From the NCBI GenBank assembly GCA_002422425.1, contig DIVG01000079.1, forward strand, positions 1 to 9,356: a stretch of 9,356 nt of DNA, written 5' to 3'. This DNA comes from Akkermansiaceae bacterium UBA6138. GTDB taxonomy: Bacteria; Verrucomicrobiota; Verrucomicrobiia; Verrucomicrobiales; DEV007. The position numbers were made by a program, and so were the translations under genes. The number at the start of each line of letters is the position of its first letter. Positions within the stretch are counted from its first letter, which is position 1. This document shows positions 5,250 through 9,356 of this stretch, piece after piece. The notes below the pieces were generated by a model. It did not search any database. It was not told where the DNA came from and saw nothing but the letters and a program-made list of their open reading frames with translations.

Positions 5250-8213
5250 TCAGCCTTTCAACGAGGCGAGGTAGGCGACGAGATCGAGAAATTGTTCGTC
5301 TGTCAGGCTGGCGGTCAGGTGCGGCGGCATGAGAGTAGGGATCACTTCGCGATTGGCGATATCTTTCTTCGCCAGCGGTTTGATCCAGGGCGTAGCGGTG
5401 TCGCGATACCAGACGATGTCGTCACTCTCACGCTCGACGTAGCCGGTGATGGCGGCACCCGCCGTTGTCGTGAACGCAACCGCCTGGAAGCCTTCCTTGA
5501 TCTGACGGTTGGGCCAGAGGATGGATTCGACGATCTGATCGAGCGGCATCCCGGCCCCGACTCCGTTGAGGGAGGGACCGATCACGCCGCCTTCGTCACC
5601 GATCTGGTGACAGGCAACGCAGGCGAGCTGGGCCATGCGATAGATCCCGGCTCCGCGCTTGGCGTCGCCTTTTCCTTCACGGATCGCGCCGACCACGGCG
5701 GCAACCCGGGCGGGATCATACTCGGGCGCACCGCTCTGGCGTCCGACCGCCTGATTGAGGAGTGGCGTCAGCTTCGCATCGGTTCGGCCGAGCCGGTTCA
5801 TTGCGTTGAGAATCTCCTGCGCCGTGGCGGAGTCGGGTGCGGTGCCCGATTCAAAGACAGCGGCAAGAGCGGCGGGACCGCCGGGTGCGGCGAGGAGGAA
5901 AGGCAGCAGAGAGGCACCGCCTTCCTTGTCTGGAAGCGTTTCGACAACGAGGCGGGCTCCCGATACGGGATCCACTCCGACGATGGCCTTGAGGGCGGAA
6001 CCCCGCAGTTCCGCCACTGAATCTACGTCAGCGACAAGAGGGGAAAGGAAGGGGATGACCTCCCTTCCCTCGAGGCGCCCGAGTGCCGCCATCGCGGCGG
6101 ATCGCAAGGGCACGGTCGCAGTCGGATCGAGGGACAGATCCCGGATCTCGGGAACGAAGACCTTCGCTTTCCACAGGCCGACGAGGCGCAAGCCAGCAAC
6201 CCGGGTCTCTAGCGGGCCCGTGAGGAAGAGGTCACGCAGTGACGACTCAACAGGACTCTTGGGCAAAAGCTGCCGCACTTCCGCCGCGTCGGAGAGAGCA
6301 TCGAGAAGGGAGGCATCATTCTGCTCGACCGCCTGAGTAAAGACCCTGTCGAGATCAGCGGAATCACCGAACCGTGCGAGCACCGTTAGAAATCGACTGC
6401 GATCGACAACGGTGAGTTCTCCCGCACCGGGTTTCCAGGCAATCGCTTTGCGCGCGAGATCGGCGGTAGCAGCTCCCCCGTAGGTCTCGAGAACAAAAGC
6501 AAGATGGGCCGGTTTTTCGAATTTTAGCGAACCGCCTTGCAGTGCCTTGAGCCAGTGCGATTCGAGCGCGAAGACGGCCTGACTCAGCGAGTAGTCGATA
6601 AACCGATCCGACCCCGTATCGAGAGCGGTCAGGGCGAGCTTCAACGAATTCGCCCCCGGTCGATTCGCGCAGGCAACGACAGCCTCGAGACGCGGGCGCG
6701 GATGCGGGTCGGCGAGCAGCTTCGCGAGTCGGGCATCGGCATCCGAAATCGGTTCGGCACTGCGGGCGATGAGGCGGGCGGCCACGGCCCGGACAAAGGG
6801 TTCGGTCGAGACCTGAAGTCGATCGAGCAGCGCGGCATCGACGGCCCCGAGCGACTCGAGGACACCGGCCGCTTCGACGAGGGCGACGCCATCGTTGTCT
6901 TTCCATTCCGCGAGACGGGCTCGCAGGGCGGCGACCACGGGCGCGGAGTCGGCGTGATCGGAGAGCATGCGGCGGGCCTGCTCGCGCGGCCAGCGCTCGG
7001 ACGAGCGGAGCTGTTCGATCAGCTCATCGGGAGTGGCCTTTGCAAGGTCGGGACGCTCGATGGGATCACGCCCTTTCGCCCTCAGTTTCCAGATCCGTCC
7101 GTGACTGTAATCGCGGTCGGGATGACGCAGGGAAACCTGGTAGTGATTGATGATGGGATTAAACCAGTCCGCGATATAGATCGCCCCGTCGGGGCCCTGA
7201 CGGATATCAACCGGACGGAAACTTTCGTGTCCGCCGTAGATGAGCTGCACCGGAGGCGAGGCGGCGAAGCCGGCGCCCTCCGCCACCAGCGGGATGGCGG
7301 AGACCTCGCGGGCGAAGTAACCGGCAATGATGGCATGGTCCTGGATCCAGTCGGGCAGATGCGCTGAACGCACGATTTCCCCGCCCATGCTCTTGCCGGG
7401 CGTCTGCCCGACCTGAGCAAACTGCATGAGCTCGCGCGGATGCGTCGTGGGGATGAGCCCCGGCGTCGCAAAACCGAAGTGGGGACCGTTGCTTTTCACA
7501 AAGAGCGCGCCCCATTGATCAAGAGCGATGCCGCAGGGATTCTGGCTCATCATCGAGGGAAAACCGAAGGGATCGAGCCGTTGCAGGCGCGGATCAAAGC
7601 GCCAGAACCCGGCGGTGTCGCCCCGCGAAACGCCCCACGGGGTCTCAACCTGAGAAAAGGCGTGAAGTCCCTGACTGAAATACAGAAACCCTCCCGCGTC
7701 GAAGATGAGATTGCTGATATTCTGATGGGTGTCACCGGTGCCGAATCCGGTCAGGACGACGCTTTTTTCATCGGAGCGGTCGTCGCCGTCGGTGTCCTTG
7801 AGGAAAACGAGATCGGTGTCTTCAGCGATCCAGACACCGCCATGGCCGAGGGCGAATCCCATGGGCATATTGAGCCCGTCGGCAAAGAGCGTCGTTTTGT
7901 CGGCGCGGCCGTCGCCGTCGGTGTCTTCGAGGAGGTAGAGCTTATCGTCGGGACTTTCCCCGGGCTTGAGCTGGGCATAGGCGAGCGTGCAGAGCACCCA
8001 GAGACCGCCGCGATGATCCCACTGAATCGCGACGGGATTGGCAATGCCGAGGGTCTCGTCAGCAAAGAGCGTGACCTCGAAGTCCGGGTGCACCACGAAG
8101 GTCGCGAGCTCGGCCTCCGGCGAAGGGTCGGAAGTCGGCGCGGCATCGGGACTGATCGCAAGGACCTCGTGCGATCCCGCGAGAAGGAGAAAGGTAAATA
8201 AGAAAAATTTCAT
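5250..8213 (-). CDS. PVC-type secreted heme-binding protein: dehydrogenase-like propeller, HEAT-like repeats, cytochrome c domain
   Basis: Residues 1-19 are a signal peptide (MKFFLFTFLLLAGSHEVLA). Residues 38-377 match the 'membrane-bound dehydrogenase' propeller type (TIGR02604-like): DFEVTLFADE, PVAIQWDHRGGLWV, QNPCGIALDQWGALFV and IADWFNPIINHYQ. It carries two Asp-rich, calcium-loop-like segments, DTDGDGRADK (97-106) and DTDGDDRSDE (140-149). About 395-840 is alpha-helical, Ala/Leu/Arg-rich and HEAT-like. Residues 850-985 form the PVC-type heme domain (TIGR02603-like): C865-V-A-C868-H869 binds heme c covalently, and M962 in PTLMPPHL is the likely distal ligand. The end FLDLVAYLASLKG is typical. 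The protein should be exported and move electrons, possibly from oxidation of a sugar or polyol; the substrate is unknown. Its ATG overlaps the stop of the upstream SGNH gene as ATGA, implying translational coupling. Such modular proteins are a hallmark of Planctomycetes and Verrucomicrobia. Confidence 0.9.
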   Translation of the reverse strand: MKFFLFTFLLLAGSHEVLAISPDAAPTSDPSPEAELATFVVHPDFEVTLFADETLGIANPVAIQWDHRGGLWVLCTLAYAQLKPGESPDDKLYLLEDTDGDGRADKTTLFADGLNMPMGFALGHGGVWIAEDTDLVFLKDTDGDDRSDEKSVVLTGFGTGDTHQNISNLIFDAGGFLYFSQGLHAFSQVETPWGVSRGDTAGFWRFDPRLQRLDPFGFPSMMSQNPCGIALDQWGALFVKSNGPHFGFATPGLIPTTHPRELMQFAQVGQTPGKSMGGEIVRSAHLPDWIQDHAIIAGYFAREVSAIPLVAEGAGFAASPPVQLIYGGHESFRPVDIRQGPDGAIYIADWFNPIINHYQVSLRHPDRDYSHGRIWKLRAKGRDPIERPDLAKATPDELIEQLRSSERWPREQARRMLSDHADSAPVVAALRARLAEWKDNDGVALVEAAGVLESLGAVDAALLDRLQVSTEPFVRAVAARLIARSAEPISDADARLAKLLADPHPRPRLEAVVACANRPGANSLKLALTALDTGSDRFIDYSLSQAVFALESHWLKALQGGSLKFEKPAHLAFVLETYGGAATADLARKAIAWKPGAGELTVVDRSRFLTVLARFGDSADLDRVFTQAVEQNDASLLDALSDAAEVRQLLPKSPVESSLRDLFLTGPLETRVAGLRLVGLWKAKVFVPEIRDLSLDPTATVPLRSAAMAALGRLEGREVIPFLSPLVADVDSVAELRGSALKAIVGVDPVSGARLVVETLPDKEGGASLLPFLLAAPGGPAALAAVFESGTAPDSATAQEILNAMNRLGRTDAKLTPLLNQAVGRQSGAPEYDPARVAAVVGAIREGKGDAKRGAGIYRMAQLACVACHQIGDEGGVIGPSLNGVGAGMPLDQIVESILWPNRQIKEGFQAVAFTTTAGAAITGYVERESDDIVWYRDTATPWIKPLAKKDIANREVIPTLMPPHLTASLTDEQFLDLVAYLASLKG

Positions 8214-9235
8214 TTCACGGGAGCAGTGTTGGTAGCCTCGCGGGCGTAGCGGTGAATCTCGGCCTCGGCTTCGGCGATGAGTCCGGGGAGTGAGTCGATC
8301 TCGCGAACGAACCAGCGTTCCTCGCGCTTCTCGACGTCGCGCGAGGCGGGAACGTGCTGGCGGTCGCCGAAGAGGAAGGCCCAGTTCGAGGGGCGGTAGT
8401 ATTGCTGCCAGAGACGGTTTTTGCGATCGATAGCGTCGTGAAGAGAGGGGCTATCCCCCCGGTATCGGCCAACGCCGAATTTGCTGGAAATCGCTTCGGC
8501 GAAAACGCGATGACCTGTTTCATTGAGATGAACGCCGTTGTCGGACATACCAGCATTCCATTCGGCGTCGGATAGGATGAAGAGGAGATTCCTTTCAGCC
8601 GCCAATTTTTTAATCGCCTCAAAATAGGACGAAAGCACGATATTCCGTTCCTCCGAGAGGGCAGGAGCCGGCCCTGAGTAGAAAAAGGGCGTCGGCCCGA
8701 CCAGGACGATGCGCTTGGTCAACGGAAGAAGATCGTCGATCAGTTTCGCATAAGCGGCGATAAAATCGGAGAGTCGCCCCGGGCCTTCGAGGGATTCCAT
8801 TTTGCCGAAAGCGATGAAGACGATCCCGGGCTCGGTTCGTTCGCGGTGATCGGGAATGCTCCCGGGCTGAGGATCGCCGGACTTCGTGTAGAAGTGCATC
8901 GGCCGGGCCTGCAGATAAACGGTGTCGCCCTGCCACGCGAGACTCCGCCAGCGCAACCCAAGGTCCGGGTAGGCGAGATGAAGAGCCGCTTCGAGAAAAC
9001 CGTGGCGGTCAAGATCGACAATCTCGGTTCCTCCCACCCAGGTAATCGTCTCGCCGGGACGGGGCCGGAAGCGTATCCGATCATGCTCCAGGGGAAAGGG
9101 CGGCACGGGTTCGCTCACCTCGGCGAAGCTCCGCCGGATCACGGGGAGATCCTCGTCTGCCGCAGCGACGATGAGTCCGGGTCCGGTCAGGACGAGGACA
9201 AGAAAAACGGCGGCGCGACGAAGGGACCTCTTCAT
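8210..9235 (-). CDS. Secreted SGNH/GDSL-fold protein, possibly altered catalytic site
   Basis: Residues 1-26 form a signal peptide (MKRSLRRAAVFLVLVL... ending VAAA). The mature part has the SGNH hydrolase layout: block I in ITWVGGTEIVD (GGT at 68-70), block II in WRSLAWQGDTV (about 97-106), block III in FIAFGKMESLEG (140-151) and block V in SDNGVHLNETGH (231-242), with Asp232 and the usual catalytic His236 (D-x-x-H). The GDS-like serine position is Thr70, and the block III Asn position appears to be Met146, so ordinary esterase chemistry is uncertain. The C-terminus (RPSNWAFLFGDRQHVP, then a charged helix) is common in PVC homologues. The ATG at 9235 is chosen over a TTG at 9271 because it places the signal peptide at the N-terminus. 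It is the first gene of a two-gene operon; its TGA overlaps the heme-protein ATG. It may act on, or bind, acylated glycans, which is inference. Confidence 0.82.
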   Translation of the reverse strand: MKRSLRRAAVFLVLVLTGPGLIVAAADEDLPVIRRSFAEVSEPVPPFPLEHDRIRFRPRPGETITWVGGTEIVDLDRHGFLEAALHLAYPDLGLRWRSLAWQGDTVYLQARPMHFYTKSGDPQPGSIPDHRERTEPGIVFIAFGKMESLEGPGRLSDFIAAYAKLIDDLLPLTKRIVLVGPTPFFYSGPAPALSEERNIVLSSYFEAIKKLAAERNLLFILSDAEWNAGMSDNGVHLNETGHRVFAEAISSKFGVGRYRGDSPSLHDAIDRKNRLWQQYYRPSNWAFLFGDRQHVPASRDVEKREERWFVREIDSLPGLIAEAEAEIHRYAREATNTAPVK

Positions 9236-9300
9236 CCCGTGAGTTTGGACGGGGAGGCCCCTCTTTGACAAGGACGCGATGAAGCTCGATGAAAACCGCT

Positions 9301-9356
9301 CGAAGGTGTCACCACCTTCGCTACGCTCTTTTGTAGCTGGCCTCTTCGAGGCCGGG
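9301..9356. repeat. Cluster of three hairpins, probable dispersed intergenic element
   Basis: Three inverted repeats follow one another: CGAAGGTG (9301-9308) with CACCTTCG (9313-9320), loop TCAC; GCTAC (9320-9324) with GTAGC (9333-9337), loop containing CTTTT; and GGCCTC (9339-9344) with GAGGCC (9348-9353), loop TTC. They lie upstream of the SGNH/heme operon and end at the window edge, so the element may continue. The tight packing suggests a REP-like dispersed repeat or the terminator region of a gene beyond the edge. Only one copy is visible here. Confidence 0.45.

Noticed and set aside
5292..8201. Several long plus-strand frames opposite the heme-protein gene
   Set aside because: Antisense shadows of the 987-residue gene, with no domain, ribosome-binding site or sensible composition.
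9236..9271. Upstream TTG start for the SGNH gene
   Set aside because: It would put twelve polar residues before the signal peptide; the ATG at 9235 gives a normal N-terminus.
1..9356. CRISPR array, tRNA/rRNA, transposase or phage genes
   Set aside because: Looked for on both strands; no regularly spaced direct repeats, cloverleaf candidates or mobile-element protein motifs were seen.

Overview
The window looks like chromosomal DNA from a GC-rich bacterium of the Planctomycetes-Verrucomicrobia-Chlamydiae (PVC) group, most likely a verrucomicrobium. The main reason is the 987-residue secreted protein with the PVC-type layout: propeller-like dehydrogenase domain, HEAT-like repeats and a C-terminal CxxCH heme domain, preceded in an operon by an SGNH-fold protein. 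Short intergenic hairpins at both ends and the scarcity of strong Shine-Dalgarno sequences fit that group. The genus cannot be fixed from this sequence.

Layout, left to right. A hairpin plus U-tract (25-52) terminates a leftward unit made of pgsA (605-1189, phosphatidylglycerophosphate synthase) and a small unrecognised membrane-anchored protein (106-557) that appears to carry a one-base frameshift. A gene-poor, AT-richer stretch (1190-1815) follows, with a degenerate 10-bp tandem repeat, a possible C-terminal gene remnant and a doubtful 51-residue ORF. Next come two leftward genes: a secreted lactonase-type seven-bladed beta-propeller (1816-2883) and a COG1407-type metallophosphoesterase (2970-3692). 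The latter is divergent from lysS (3733-5214, class II lysyl-tRNA synthetase). lysS converges on a two-gene leftward operon: the SGNH-like secreted protein (8210-9235), overlapping by four bases (ATGA) the large heme protein (5250-8213). The right edge (9301-9356) is a chain of three small hairpins, probably a dispersed intergenic element.

Functionally, pgsA and lysS are housekeeping genes. The SGNH/heme pair is the accessory module: both proteins have signal peptides, and the coupling suggests they act on the same extracytoplasmic substrate, perhaps an O-substituted glycan, with the heme protein passing electrons onward. That substrate and reaction are inference. The lactonase-like propeller is also exported and may serve extracytoplasmic sugar-lactone chemistry, but nothing links it to the pair apart from proximity.

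No RNA gene, CRISPR array, transposase, integrase or phage gene was seen. The points most worth checking are the frameshift at about 465-476, altered catalytic motifs in the SGNH protein, and the repeats in the gene-poor stretches.
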